Of a DNA stretch of 50,141 nucleotides, positions 17,722 through 27,599 are shown piece by piece. A program made the position numbers and the translations under genes. Every line of letters begins with the position of its first letter. Within the stretch, counting starts at the first letter, position 1. The notes below the pieces were generated by a model that was not told where the DNA came from, made no database searches, and was given only the letters and a program-made list of their open reading frames with translations. The stretch comes from Treponema sp. CETP13 (lineage in GTDB: Bacteria > Spirochaetota > Spirochaetia > Treponematales > Treponemataceae): assembly GCA_001885315.1 (NCBI GenBank), contig MLPZ01000019.1, positions 1-50,141 on the forward strand, given 5' to 3'.

Positions 17722-18732
17722 ATGAATGCACTTTTTTTTGCTTTAAATGCTGTTTTACCTATTTTATTGTTAGCAGCTTTTGGATTTTATTTGCGCGTTA
17801 AAAAAATTTTTTCACATGCTTTTTTTATTGAAGGAAATAAATTCTGTTTTAGATATGCGTTTATGGCACTTATGTTTGTGAATGTGTATAGTATAGACAA
17901 TGTAGGAGAAATCCCTTGGCATCTGGTCTGGGTCGCTGTTTTTTGTATTTTGTTACTTTTTCTTGTTGGAATTCCTTTTGTTGTTATTTTTGTAAAAAAA
18001 GATACACAAAAAGGGGTTGTTTTACAGAGTTTTTTTCGTTCTAATTTTGCTGTCATAGGGTTATCATTTGCAAGCAATATGTTTGGTAATGAAGGAATGA
18101 GAACCGCTGCTCTTATGTCTGCAATCACAGTTCCTTTATATAATATTCTTGCAGTTATTGCACTTTCAATATTTATTAAAAATGATTCTGGACAAAAACA
18201 AAATGTTGTTAGACAATGTTTACGTGTCTTAAAAAATATAGCTACAAATCCTTTAATCATAGGAGTGGGGGCAGGTTTTGTCTGTGTTTTTGTACGCCCA
18301 TTTTTAGGTGGCTGGACTTTAGAAACAGGACAATTTTCTTTTTTATTTAATGCTATTCAAACTTTTTCTCAACTTGCTATGCCTATGGCTATTGTTATGC
18401 TTGGGGGGCTGTTTAACATTTCTAATTTAAAAAATGAGTTTGGCCTAATTGCTGCATCTACGCTAGTTCGTCTTGTTGTTGCCCCTGTGATTGGTATGGC
18501 AATTGCACTTATTGCACCGCACGTACTTAAAATTGAGCAATTTACTCCACCTCAATTAGCTGCCTTGCTTTCTTTGTATGGGGCTCCTCAAGCTGTTGCC
18601 AGTGTGGCAATGGCAGAAGAAATGGGTAGTGATTGTGAACTTGCAGCGCAACTTTTAGTCTGGTCTACCCTTTTTTGTATACTTACTATGTTTATTTATA
18701 TTGTAATATTAAGAAGTGTTGGTTTGTTTTAG
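17722..18732 (+). CDS. AEC-family membrane transporter (auxin efflux carrier superfamily)
   Basis: 336 residues, about ten membrane segments with the family pattern: an N-terminal LPILLLAAFGFYL, a long loop after the fifth segment, and AMPMAIVMLGGLF and LLSLYGAPQAVASVAMAEEMG in the C-terminal half. Bacterial AEC members export or take up small carboxylates such as malate, malonate or lactate, and the exact substrate cannot be read here. It starts 20 bases after the M16-like gene. A second AEC gene lies at 28760-29701 and both appear to have leaderless starts. Confidence 0.88.
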   Translation: MNALFFALNAVLPILLLAAFGFYLRVKKIFSHAFFIEGNKFCFRYAFMALMFVNVYSIDNVGEIPWHLVWVAVFCILLLFLVGIPFVVIFVKKDTQKGVVLQSFFRSNFAVIGLSFASNMFGNEGMRTAALMSAITVPLYNILAVIALSIFIKNDSGQKQNVVRQCLRVLKNIATNPLIIGVGAGFVCVFVRPFLGGWTLETGQFSFLFNAIQTFSQLAMPMAIVMLGGLFNISNLKNEFGLIAASTLVRLVVAPVIGMAIALIAPHVLKIEQFTPPQLAALLSLYGAPQAVASVAMAEEMGSDCELAAQLLVWSTLFCILTMFIYIVILRSVGLF

Positions 18733-18783
18733 ATCTTTTTTTCGTTTATATCAATTTTTGAGATTTCATGATATGTTGTATAA

Positions 18784-21342
18784 ATGAATAAACCTATTGA
18801 ATTGCTTGCTCCAGCGGGCAATAGAAACGCTTTTTTAGCTGCTATTGCAGCTGGTGCAGATGCCATTTATTTTGGGCTCGAGGAATTTAATGCCCGAAAA
18901 CGAGCTGAAAATATAAAATTAGCTGATTTACCTTTTTTGTGCGCCACGGCTCATGTGCATCAGTGTAAATGCTATATGACACTTAATATCATTTTTTTCG
19001 AAGATGAATTTGAACTGATTTTTTCATTAGTTGGCAAAGCAGTAGAAGCTGGAATAGATGCAATTATTGTACAAGATATTGGAACAATACAATTTCTGGA
19101 ACAGAATTTTCCAAATCTTGCAGTTCATGTTTCTACACAAGTAACCACCCATAATACGGCACAAATTGATTTTTTAGCACAATTCAAGAATGTAACTCAA
19201 ATAAATTTGAGTAGAGAATTGTCTCTTAAAGATATTGAGCTTATTAATGCAAAATTAGCAGAACACCATCTTAAAAGTGAAATATTTGTTCATGGTGCAT
19301 ATTGTATTTCATATTCTGGTCAATGTTATATGTCTGCTTTACTCTATGGCGAATCAGGTAATAGAGGGGAGTGTGTTCAACCTTGTCGTCGAGCTTATAC
19401 TGTAGACTATGCTGGAAACGACGAAAAACAGACTGAATTTACGCCCTTCAATTTAAAAGATAATTGTGCTTTTAATGTAGCCACAGAACTTGCTCAAACT
19501 GGGGCAGATAGTTTTAAGATAGAAGGACGTATAAAAGGGGCTGAGTATGTTTGGGCTGTTGTAAGTGCATGGCGGAAAAAATTAGATGAGATAGGATGTG
19601 GAAAATTTCATGAATATAAACTGATGAAAAAAGAAGAAGTTGATATAAATAAATTTCTTCAAGGAAGTTTTAATCGTGGTTTTTCTGATGATTACTTACA
19701 AGGGCGTGCTAGTTCAGTAATGTTTGCGTCACAGAACGGAAAAGCAGATGAAAAAAACAAATCGGTCTTTCATGTAGGAACTGTAATCTCCTATACTGCA
19801 GATACAAAACAGCTTGTTTTACGTGAGCGTAATAAAACCAAAGGTAATCCTGGGTATGGTTCAAATATAAAGGAGTGTGGATTGCCTATTGGTACAAAGC
19901 TTACGATTCGTAATCCTGATGCTAGTTTTGTGTGTTCTGGAGAAATAACTAAAGTTATATCTAAGCCAGGGTTAAAAACAGGGAGTGCAACCTATGAATT
20001 TCATTTAACAAGTAAACCTAATCCAGATAATCCTTTAAGAATAGCACGTGGACAAGTTGTTACTGCACAACCATTATTAATATCGAGTGATAAACTAAAA
20101 AAGTTATGCGATGTAATTGCTGCTTCTGGAAATCGTGCTCTAAATGATAAAGGTGTAAATGGTGGTGTAGGAATAAATATAATAGTTTCTGGGGAAATAG
20201 ATGATAAACTTACTGCTGAATTTAAATCTTTAAGAGGAAAATCTATTATTGTTAATTCAGAAAGTCTTTTATCAAAAGCTCAAAACAGAGGGCTTTCTAA
20301 AGAAACATTGCAAAGCAAACTTTGTGCTTTTGGTGGAACTTCATATGAACTAGAACAGCTTGATTGTTCTGGTATTAAGGGAATGAAAGATGGAGAAAGT
20401 TCTCTCTTTTTACCCTTAAAAGAACTTAAATCTATGCGAAGATTAGCAGTGAAAAAACTTGATGAGTTGCAAGATACAGATACAAAAAAACAAAACAACA
20501 ATTCCTTGCAGCCAAGCAAACCTTCACCAGATTTAGTGGATATGTCACCCGTTGATTCTAAAGCAGAAAATGTAAAAAATAAGTATGCTGTCGTATATAA
20601 TAATCTAGAAGCACTTGAAGCGGAGCGCAATACTAAAACCAGGCTAGGGACAAAAGAATACGAAATCTCATATAGGATATTAGAGATTCCTTTAGAATGG
20701 ACTTCTCAAACAGAAGACTATGTACTTACTCATAGAGATGTAATACCCTTATTTTCTGCGATTTTATTTGCAGCAGATTTAGATAGGGCTGAAAGGTTAC
20801 TTTCTAAGTTCTCGAAAGGTCAACTTGTATGGTGCGAAAATAGCGGTTTGGCATATTTAGCACAAAAAAAAGGCCTAAAAGTAATTGTGGGTTCCAACTT
20901 GAATGCGACGAATGAACATACAATCGAAACTTATAAAACGTTGTTAGGTTGTGAGGCGGTGGTTCTTTCTCCTGATATTTCTACTGAAAAAATGGTATCA
21001 TTGCAAAAATATTCAAAAATAGGAACGACTATATGGGGATATTTAACAAGTAATCAATTACTTATGCAAAGTAAACAGTGTTTGGTTAAAAATATTCCCG
21101 ATGAGAATGGTAAGCTTTGTCTTAAAAAAGATTGTGATCGTGATTGTCTACTAAAATGTAATAGGCGTGTTAGTTTTAAAGATCTACAGAATAATCATTT
21201 AATTGGGGTTAATCGGCCAGGATTTTATAGCGCTCTGTATAAAAAAGAGATATTAAATCGTCAATCTTTATTATGTACACCCTATGGTGAAAAATTAAAT
21301 GCTATTGTTAATACTTGGATTATAGACGCACGAAAGCTTTAA
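18784..21342 (+). CDS. U32-family peptidase / RlhA-type protein
   Basis: 852 residues. The N-terminal half is a TIM-barrel U32 domain starting IELLAPAGNRNAFLAAIAAGADAIYFG, with the U32 signature around residues 174-205 (FVHGAYCISYSGQCYMS then GNRGECVQPCRR), whose Cys residues bind an iron-sulfur cluster in characterised members. A central domain resembling DUF3656 follows, then a C-terminal part with another Cys cluster (CLKKDCDRDCLLKC). Relatives include E. coli RlhA (5-hydroxycytidine in 23S rRNA) and collagenase-type U32 proteins; tRNA or rRNA hydroxylation is the more likely role. No clear Shine-Dalgarno sequence precedes the ATG. Confidence 0.85.
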   Translation: MNKPIELLAPAGNRNAFLAAIAAGADAIYFGLEEFNARKRAENIKLADLPFLCATAHVHQCKCYMTLNIIFFEDEFELIFSLVGKAVEAGIDAIIVQDIGTIQFLEQNFPNLAVHVSTQVTTHNTAQIDFLAQFKNVTQINLSRELSLKDIELINAKLAEHHLKSEIFVHGAYCISYSGQCYMSALLYGESGNRGECVQPCRRAYTVDYAGNDEKQTEFTPFNLKDNCAFNVATELAQTGADSFKIEGRIKGAEYVWAVVSAWRKKLDEIGCGKFHEYKLMKKEEVDINKFLQGSFNRGFSDDYLQGRASSVMFASQNGKADEKNKSVFHVGTVISYTADTKQLVLRERNKTKGNPGYGSNIKECGLPIGTKLTIRNPDASFVCSGEITKVISKPGLKTGSATYEFHLTSKPNPDNPLRIARGQVVTAQPLLISSDKLKKLCDVIAASGNRALNDKGVNGGVGINIIVSGEIDDKLTAEFKSLRGKSIIVNSESLLSKAQNRGLSKETLQSKLCAFGGTSYELEQLDCSGIKGMKDGESSLFLPLKELKSMRRLAVKKLDELQDTDTKKQNNNSLQPSKPSPDLVDMSPVDSKAENVKNKYAVVYNNLEALEAERNTKTRLGTKEYEISYRILEIPLEWTSQTEDYVLTHRDVIPLFSAILFAADLDRAERLLSKFSKGQLVWCENSGLAYLAQKKGLKVIVGSNLNATNEHTIETYKTLLGCEAVVLSPDISTEKMVSLQKYSKIGTTIWGYLTSNQLLMQSKQCLVKNIPDENGKLCLKKDCDRDCLLKCNRRVSFKDLQNNHLIGVNRPGFYSALYKKEILNRQSLLCTPYGEKLNAIVNTWIIDARKL

Positions 21343-21398
21343 AGTTATACTTAACTTAATATATATTTAAGAAACTGAAATAATATTAGGGTGAATGT

Positions 21399-22283
21399 AT
21401 GAAAATTGCACAGATGTTTGAGAATAGAACTCTTTTTTCGTTCGAGGTGTTCCCACCTAAGCGTACAAGTTCGGTAGATACTATTTTAACAACTCTCGAT
21501 GGTTTAAAAGGTCTTAAGCCAGATTTTATTAGTGTGACTTATGGAGCAGGTGGTTCTGTTGTAAATAATGAAACAGTAAGAATTGCAAATCTTATTCAAA
21601 ATCAGTATGGCATTGAAACTCTTGCTCATTTAACCTGTGTTGAATCTAGTAAAAATGATGTTGACGCAATTTTATCACAGCTTCAAGATAGTGGAGTAGA
21701 AAATGTACTTGCGTTACGTGGGGATTTAAAACCTAATGAACAACCAAAAGACGATTTTAAATATGCAAGTGATTTAGTCTCATATATTATCAATAAAACA
21801 AAAAATCGCTCAAATGGTAGTTTCGACGTATGTGGAGCCTGCTATCCAGAAGTCCATGGTGAAGCGAAAGATTCTGTCGATGATATTTTGAATCTCAAAA
21901 AAAAGGTTGATGCAGGAGCAACTCACTTAATCTCGCAACTTTTTTTTGATAATCAAAAATTTTATGACTTTAAAGAACGAGCTCGAATTGCTGGTGTAAA
22001 TGTTCCAATTGAAGCAGGCATTATGCCGGTAGTTAAAAAGTCGCAAATAGAACGTATGGTTCTAATGTGTGGGGCGAGTTTGCCTTCAAAATTTGTAAAA
22101 ACTATGCAACGTTTTGAGCATAATAGCCAAGCACTTCGTGACGCGGGAATTGCATATGCAGTTGATCAAATTGTAGATCTTGTTTCTAATGGTGTAGAAG
22201 GTATTCATCTTTATACTATGAATAATCCCTATGTTGCATGCAAGATTAGTGAAGCCGTCGAGAACATAGTGCGGTGTAAATAA
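21399..22283 (+). CDS. metF: methylenetetrahydrofolate reductase
   Basis: 294 residues, the size of bacterial MetF. It has the N-terminal FSFEVFPPK motif with the catalytic Glu, ISVTYGAGG (46-54 region), ALRGD and GACYPEVHGEA, all conserved around FAD and folate. It reduces methylene-THF to methyl-THF. It begins a metF - activation domain - metH operon (19 and 9 bases between genes), so the product feeds directly into methionine synthase. AGGGTGA precedes the ATG. No Wood-Ljungdahl genes lie alongside, so methionine supply is the simplest role. Confidence 0.95.
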   Translation: MKIAQMFENRTLFSFEVFPPKRTSSVDTILTTLDGLKGLKPDFISVTYGAGGSVVNNETVRIANLIQNQYGIETLAHLTCVESSKNDVDAILSQLQDSGVENVLALRGDLKPNEQPKDDFKYASDLVSYIINKTKNRSNGSFDVCGACYPEVHGEAKDSVDDILNLKKKVDAGATHLISQLFFDNQKFYDFKERARIAGVNVPIEAGIMPVVKKSQIERMVLMCGASLPSKFVKTMQRFEHNSQALRDAGIAYAVDQIVDLVSNGVEGIHLYTMNNPYVACKISEAVENIVRCK

Positions 22284-22302
22284 AGAAGGTCTTGTCATTA
22301 AA

Positions 22303-22998
22303 ATGGATGAAAAAGATATTCAACTTACCACATTGAATCGTAAAGAAGCTCTTCGGTATATGGGGTATAAAAATATAAATTCTCTTTTTAATACTTCGAA
22401 TTCAAAAAAAATTATAACAGACTTTCAAACAAAAGAATTATTGGATGCTGTAGAAAAAAAGGTGTTTAATGCGGCACAACCAAAGTATACATGGCGCCTT
22501 TTTTCTCGTGAACAAGTACCATTAGATTTATTAACCAACCAAGGAAATGATATTGTTACTCATTTACAGGGATGCACGCATATTGTATTTTTGTGTGCAA
22601 CAATTGGTCCTCAAATAGACAGGCTTATTCGAAAATTGCAAATTACTGACATGGCACAAAGTATTGTTGCAGATAGCTTATCTAGTGTTGCTGTAGAACA
22701 AGTTTGTGATAAACTAGAGCTAAAAATTTCTGATGCTGTAGAAAAAAAATTGGGTAAGATCTATTTGACCTTTCGCTTTAGTTGTGGTTATGGAGATTTC
22801 CCCTTAGCAATACAAAATCAATTTTTAAGTGTTTTAGATGCAACACGGCAAATTGGGGTTACCGTTACAGAAGGTGGTCTTATGGCTCCTATAAAATCTG
22901 TTTCGGCGGTAATAGGAATTTCTAAAAAACCTGTAAATAAACAGCGACGGAATTGTAAAAGTTGTTCGCGATATGATACTTGTAAAATACATGATTAG
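22303..22998 (+). CDS. free-standing methionine synthase activation-domain protein
   Basis: 231 residues. The C-terminal half matches the cobalamin-dependent methionine synthase activation domain: FRFSCGYGDFPLAIQNQFLSV followed by VTEGGLMAPIKSVSAVIGI, corresponding to the SAM-binding RxxxGYG and MxPxxSVSG motifs. It ends in a Cys cluster, NCKSCSRYDTCKIHD, that may bind a metal or FeS centre. In E. coli this domain is the C-terminus of MetH and re-methylates oxidised cobalamin using SAM and an electron donor. Here it is a separate gene just upstream of a MetH that lacks it. GAAGG lies upstream of the ATG. Confidence 0.88.
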   Translation: MDEKDIQLTTLNRKEALRYMGYKNINSLFNTSNSKKIITDFQTKELLDAVEKKVFNAAQPKYTWRLFSREQVPLDLLTNQGNDIVTHLQGCTHIVFLCATIGPQIDRLIRKLQITDMAQSIVADSLSSVAVEQVCDKLELKISDAVEKKLGKIYLTFRFSCGYGDFPLAIQNQFLSVLDATRQIGVTVTEGGLMAPIKSVSAVIGISKKPVNKQRRNCKSCSRYDTCKIHD

Positions 22999-23007
22999 GA
23001 GTTTTTG

Positions 23008-25563
23008 ATGAATGTAAAAGAATTGCTACAGACAAAACCTGTTATTTTAGATGGCGCGATGGGAACCGTTCTTCAAAAACGAGGGCTAGCTGTTCCTGGT
23101 GCATTACCAGAAGTTCTATCAATAACAAAAGCTAATGAACTTGTTTCTATTCATCGTTCCTATATTGAATCTGGTGCACAAATTATATATGCAAATACAT
23201 TTGGTGCAAATTCTTACAAAGCAAAAGATTCTGGATATACTGTTGCCGAGTTGGTCAGTGCAGGGATTAAAAATGCTAAAAAAGCTGCCTTGACTGCTAC
23301 TCGTCCTCCTTTTTTCCCTGAGGAGCAAGAAAATGCTTTTGTGGCTCTTGACATTGGACCTATTGGGCGACTTATGCAACCTAATGGTGATATGACAGAG
23401 AATGAAGCATATCTAATGTTTCAAGAGGTAATGAGTGCTGGGGTTAAAGCTGGAGCAGATTGTATTGTTCTTGAGACCATGACAGATTTACTCGAAATAA
23501 AAACGGCGTTGCTAGCTGCAAAAGAGCTAGATTGTAGTAGTTTGACAGATGGTAAAATAGATGAAATCCCTGTCTTATGTACTATGACTTTTGAAGACTC
23601 TGGAAGAACTTTTGTTGGTGTAACTCCGGCTGCTGCTGCAATTACTTTATCAGCTTTAGGTGCTGATGCTATTGGTATGAATTGTTCGCTTGGTCCTAAA
23701 CAAGTTTTTCCTATTGTTAAAGAGCTTTGTGCATATACAAATAAGCCTGTTATTGTAAAACCAAATGCTGGTTTGCCAGATCCTGTGACAAACGATTATG
23801 ACATAGATGCTTTTGAGTTTGCTCAAGTTATGAAAGATCTTATTCCTTTGGGCGTTTCTGTCTATGGAGGCTGTTGTGGCACAACTTTTCAGTTTATTAC
23901 AGAACTTTCGAAAGTAATACATAACACATTTAAAGATAACGTTTCTTTCGGGGATATTAATACATCCAAAGATTGTAATTCAGTTTTAAAAAAACAAGAG
24001 CAAAAATCGTTTCTTTGCAGTTTTGGAAAAGTTGTCACGGTTGATCGACCTCTAATAACAGGAGAGAGAATTAACCCAACTGGTAAAAAATTATTTAAAG
24101 AAGCTTTAGTTAATCATAATATAGATTATGTATTAAAGCAGGGGCTTGCACAAATAGAAGCAGGAGCGGATATTCTAGATGTAAATGTTGGAGTTCCGGG
24201 GCTTGATGAAGTTAAAACACTTGTTGAAGTAGTAACTGCTTTACAATCTGTTAGCGATATTCCGTTACAACTTGATTCATCTGATCCAAAAGCTTTAGAG
24301 GCTGCCTTAAGGATTTATAGTGGAAAACCGCTTGTTAACTCTGTGAATGGTGAGAAAAAATCGCTTGATAGTATTTTGCCTTTAGTAAAAAAATATGGAG
24401 CAGCCGTCGTTTGTCTTACACTAGATGAAAACGGTATTCCACAGACCGCAGAAGAGCGATTTGCAATTGCTAAACGGATTGTAGAAAGGGCAGATTCATT
24501 AGGAATTAGCCGTAGTGATTTGTATGTTGACTGTTTAACGCTTACAGTTTCTGCCGAACAAAACCAGGCTGTCGAAACTTTAAAAGCATTGCGCATGGTA
24601 AAAGAAAATCTTGGTGTAAAAACAACATTAGGTGTTTCAAATATTTCATTTGGTTTACCAAACCGAGAACTTATTACTCGTACTTTTTTGACTATGGCAT
24701 TAGAGACAGGCCTTGATCTTGCCATTATTAATCCAAACAAAGAAGCGATGAGTGGAACCATAAAAGCTTTTAATGTATTGCATAGCTATGATGAAAGTAG
24801 TCGCTCGTATGTAGAAGCCTATAAAGACTGGAAACCACTTTCTAAAAGCGATGCAATAATTGGAACATCGGCAGAACAGACCCAAGGACACGGTACGTCT
24901 CAAATAACAGATTCTGCAATAGCAAATGATAGTGTACTTTTTGTTGCAGTCCAGGCTGGACTAAAAATGGATGCAAAAAATGCTACAAAGCAATTGATCG
25001 CTCAAGATGTCGCTCCGATGGAAATAGTCGAAAAACATCTCATCCCAGCTTTAGATGCAGTAGGTACAGATTTTGAAACTGGACGCCTTTTTCTGCCACA
25101 ACTAATACAATCTGCATCTGCGGCTCAGGAGTCATTTTCGGTAATTCGAAGTGCTCTAGATTCTGCTGGCAAAAAATCCGTTTCAAAGGGAACTATTGTT
25201 ATAGCTACTGTAAAAGGCGATGTTCACGATATAGGTAAAAATATTGTAAAAGTATTGCTTCAAAACTACGGATATAACGTAATTGATTGTGGAAAAAATG
25301 TCCCACCACAAACGATAGTTGATGCAGTTATAAAGTATGATTGTAAGCTTTGTGGGCTTAGTGCTCTTATGACTACTACACTTTCTTCTATGCAAGAAAC
25401 AATAAATCTTATCCATGAGCAAAAACCTGATTGCAAAGTTATGGTTGGTGGAGCTGTTCTTACAGAAGACTATGCAAAAACAATACAAGCTGATTTTTAT
25501 GGTAAAGACGCTCAATCATCTGTTGCTTATGCAAATTTGGTATTTGGAAATCATCAAAGTTAA
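23008..25563 (+). CDS. metH: cobalamin-dependent methionine synthase, without activation domain
   Basis: 851 residues from the ATG at 23008, which follows AGGAG by six bases; a TTG three bases earlier is not needed. Domains in order: homocysteine-binding barrel (about 1-310) with zinc Cys in MNCSLGP and GGCCGTT; methyl-THF-binding barrel (about 335-600) starting RPLITGERINPTGKK; cobalamin cap (about 610-700); and Rossmann cobalamin domain with DVHDIGKNIV, whose His is the lower cobalt ligand. The protein ends after this domain; the reactivation domain is encoded by the preceding gene. It transfers methyl from methyl-THF to homocysteine. Confidence 0.95.
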   Translation: MNVKELLQTKPVILDGAMGTVLQKRGLAVPGALPEVLSITKANELVSIHRSYIESGAQIIYANTFGANSYKAKDSGYTVAELVSAGIKNAKKAALTATRPPFFPEEQENAFVALDIGPIGRLMQPNGDMTENEAYLMFQEVMSAGVKAGADCIVLETMTDLLEIKTALLAAKELDCSSLTDGKIDEIPVLCTMTFEDSGRTFVGVTPAAAAITLSALGADAIGMNCSLGPKQVFPIVKELCAYTNKPVIVKPNAGLPDPVTNDYDIDAFEFAQVMKDLIPLGVSVYGGCCGTTFQFITELSKVIHNTFKDNVSFGDINTSKDCNSVLKKQEQKSFLCSFGKVVTVDRPLITGERINPTGKKLFKEALVNHNIDYVLKQGLAQIEAGADILDVNVGVPGLDEVKTLVEVVTALQSVSDIPLQLDSSDPKALEAALRIYSGKPLVNSVNGEKKSLDSILPLVKKYGAAVVCLTLDENGIPQTAEERFAIAKRIVERADSLGISRSDLYVDCLTLTVSAEQNQAVETLKALRMVKENLGVKTTLGVSNISFGLPNRELITRTFLTMALETGLDLAIINPNKEAMSGTIKAFNVLHSYDESSRSYVEAYKDWKPLSKSDAIIGTSAEQTQGHGTSQITDSAIANDSVLFVAVQAGLKMDAKNATKQLIAQDVAPMEIVEKHLIPALDAVGTDFETGRLFLPQLIQSASAAQESFSVIRSALDSAGKKSVSKGTIVIATVKGDVHDIGKNIVKVLLQNYGYNVIDCGKNVPPQTIVDAVIKYDCKLCGLSALMTTTLSSMQETINLIHEQKPDCKVMVGGAVLTEDYAKTIQADFYGKDAQSSVAYANLVFGNHQS

Positions 25564-25572
25564 TATAGTATT

Positions 25573-26853
25573 TTATCTATTATTTTTTTTACTCGTCTTA
25601 TTTATGTACATTCGTGCATCAGCTTGTTCTATGTAATCTAATAGTAAATCTGTATTTGGTACAAAGGATATTCCAAATGAGAAATGTATGTGCTGTCCTA
25701 TTTTTGTTTCAACAATTTTGTTTTTGATTCTTTCTATAATTGCTTTAGTCTGTATTTCTTTTATTCCACTAAAAATAAGTAGAAATTCATCTCCTCCAAG
25801 CCTAATAATTGCATCATCGCTTCGTAGTATGCTTTTAGTACATTGTACAAGAGTTTTTAATAGTTCATCTCCATATACATGGCCATATTTGTCATTTACT
25901 TTTTTAAAATTGTCTAAATCTAACATAGCTAGAGAACATGACCTTCTTGGATTTTGTTTCATAAATGTATGAATGTAAGATCGTGAATATGCTCCAGTTA
26001 ACTCATCCAATATAGCTTTATTTTTAAAAATATCTCTATCTTGAGAAAGTAGCTTTATCTTCTTATTCATGAAGCGAATAATAAAAAAATAGATAATAAA
26101 TGCAATTATAATAATAAAAATAATTATTCTTATAATTACTAATAATGAGATTTCATTAATTTTAGAAAATATTGTTGTTTTAGAAGCTTTTACTGATAGA
26201 ATAGTGCCATTAGTAAGTGTTTCATTGTAATATAAATAATTAGTATCTTCTTCTGGTTGTCCATTTGTTATTACTGTTAATGAATATGAATCAGTATTTA
26301 GTTCTGCTATAATTTTATTTAATGAAAAATAAACTATATCATATCCTACTATTTTTTTATTAGTAGAAATAGGAGATTCAACTTTTAACACATAGGTAGA
26401 ATCATTTTTATAGATTGTATATATAATTGTTTTAGAATTGAGGTTATTAGAAACAGCGAAATTGTCATGATTGTTATTTATTATATGGATGAGAGTCTTG
26501 CCGTTTATTATTCGTTGTGCAGAAAGTAAATTATCTAAAACATCTATACCATCTTTATATTTTTGTTTAGAAAATCCAGCTAATTCATTAAAAGTTATTT
26601 TGTTATCCTCATATTCTGCTATTTTATCTCGAATTGCAGATCGACTTGAAAGACTCTTAGATCCTTGAATATTCTTTTCTATTTCATTTTTAAAAATCTG
26701 AGTAATATTTGTGGCAGCATTATTAAAGTTTGCAATATTATTTCTTAGTATAATATTTCTCATTGGAAGATAAATACCAAGTAAAATAAATACAATACTT
26801 AAAATTAATATTAAAATACTGACTTCTTGTGTTCTTTTTATAACCTCTTTCAT
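25573..26853 (-). CDS. membrane-bound diguanylate cyclase (GGDEF)
   Basis: 426 residues from the ATG at 26853, chosen because GAGGA lies five to six bases before it; the longer TTG start at 26871 contains that site. One membrane segment near the N-terminus (about 11-30), an extracytoplasmic sensor region of roughly 190 residues, a second membrane segment rich in Ile (about 225-250), then a GGDEF domain. The active-site motif is RLGGDEF, and the inhibitory I-site RSDD lies exactly five residues before GGDEF, so product feedback is expected. It makes cyclic di-GMP in response to an external signal. It converges with metH. Confidence 0.93.
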   Translation of the reverse strand: MKEVIKRTQEVSILILILSIVFILLGIYLPMRNIILRNNIANFNNAATNITQIFKNEIEKNIQGSKSLSSRSAIRDKIAEYEDNKITFNELAGFSKQKYKDGIDVLDNLLSAQRIINGKTLIHIINNNHDNFAVSNNLNSKTIIYTIYKNDSTYVLKVESPISTNKKIVGYDIVYFSLNKIIAELNTDSYSLTVITNGQPEEDTNYLYYNETLTNGTILSVKASKTTIFSKINEISLLVIIRIIIFIIIIAFIIYFFIIRFMNKKIKLLSQDRDIFKNKAILDELTGAYSRSYIHTFMKQNPRRSCSLAMLDLDNFKKVNDKYGHVYGDELLKTLVQCTKSILRSDDAIIRLGGDEFLLIFSGIKEIQTKAIIERIKNKIVETKIGQHIHFSFGISFVPNTDLLLDYIEQADARMYINKTSKKNNR

Positions 26854-26911
26854 TAAATCCTCAATAATCAAAATATCATATATTTAAATATTTAGCAATT
26901 TTAGAGTTCCT

Positions 26912-26926
26912 TGTAACTTAGTTACA
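26912..26926. promoter_or_regulatory. inverted repeat TGTAAC-N3-GTTACA, operator candidate
   Basis: A perfect dyad of six-base arms around TTA lies between the diguanylate cyclase and the AhpD-like gene, centred about 46 bases before the likely transcription start of the latter. A near copy (TGTGAC-TTT-GTTACA) lies at 27600-27614. CRP/FNR-superfamily regulators use sites of this style; the family is inferred. Confidence 0.5.
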
Positions 26927-26952
26927 TAATTATTATAAAAGAATCTTTATAG

Positions 26953-26958
26953 TATAAT
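26953..26958 (+). promoter_or_regulatory. -10 box for the AhpD-like gene
   Basis: TATAAT, 27 bases before the ATG at 26986. No good -35 box is present, as often at promoters that depend on an activator; the dyad at 26912 is suitably placed. Confidence 0.4.
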
Positions 26959-26985
26959 AATATATATTAAGTGGAGTATAAAATT

Positions 26986-27594
26986 ATGAAATCACGTAAA
27001 TTTTTAGGTAGAAAACTCTATTCTTTTTTTGAAACATATATAATAACAGTGAAAGCTTTTAGAATGATGCCTGTTATGGCTCGTGCTGAGAAAAACAAGC
27101 TTGTGTCAAAACAGTTTAGGGAACGGATAATGCTTGCTGTTACAAATGTAAACGGCTGTCCTATGTGTTCTTATGCTCATACTAAAATGGCCTTAGAGAG
27201 TGGTATGTCAAATTCTGAAATACAAAACTTGCTAGATTCAGAGCCTAATCTTAATCATAGTTCTATTCCTGAAGAAGAAGCAGCGGCTATCTTTTTTGCA
27301 CAGCATTATGCTGACAGTCGCTGTAAACCAGATAAAGAAGCTTGGCAAAATATTGTTGATCGTTATGGGAGGCAAAAGGCTTTAGCGATTCTTAGTGCAA
27401 TAAGAATTATTACAATGGGAAATGCTTTTGGGGTTCGTTTGGGGGGGATTACAGATCGAATTCATGGTAAAGAATTCGATAAGAGAACAAATCCGCTTAC
27501 GAGTATACTCTTTTTGTTAGCTTCAATAATTACTATTCCATTTGTACTTATACATGTTCTTGTATTAAATTTATTTAAAATTAAATATATATAA
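26986..27594 (+). CDS. AhpD / carboxymuconolactone-decarboxylase-like protein with membrane tail
   Basis: 202 residues from the ATG at 26986, preceded by GTGGAG at a nine-base spacing; the GTG of that site is an apparent but unlikely earlier start. The AhpD fold is marked by NVNGCPMCSYAHTKMALESG (about 54-73), with the CxxC and following His that carry out peroxidase-type thiol chemistry. The C-terminus has a hydrophobic segment of about 22 residues (SILFLLASIITIPFVLIHVL), so the protein is probably tethered to the membrane, unusual for AhpD. It precedes the CxxC peptide and Fe-S membrane protein, suggesting a shared thiol or electron-transfer role. Confidence 0.8.
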   Translation: MKSRKFLGRKLYSFFETYIITVKAFRMMPVMARAEKNKLVSKQFRERIMLAVTNVNGCPMCSYAHTKMALESGMSNSEIQNLLDSEPNLNHSSIPEEEAAAIFFAQHYADSRCKPDKEAWQNIVDRYGRQKALAILSAIRIITMGNAFGVRLGGITDRIHGKEFDKRTNPLTSILFLLASIITIPFVLIHVLVLNLFKIKYI

Positions 27595-27599
27595 GTTTT

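Noticed and set aside
21343-21398. Possible SAM or cobalamin riboswitch ahead of metF-metH
   Set aside because: The gap is only 56 bases, and no conserved riboswitch core is visible.
26854-26871. Upstream TTG start for the diguanylate cyclase
   Set aside because: It contains the GAGGA site that precedes the ATG at 26853.
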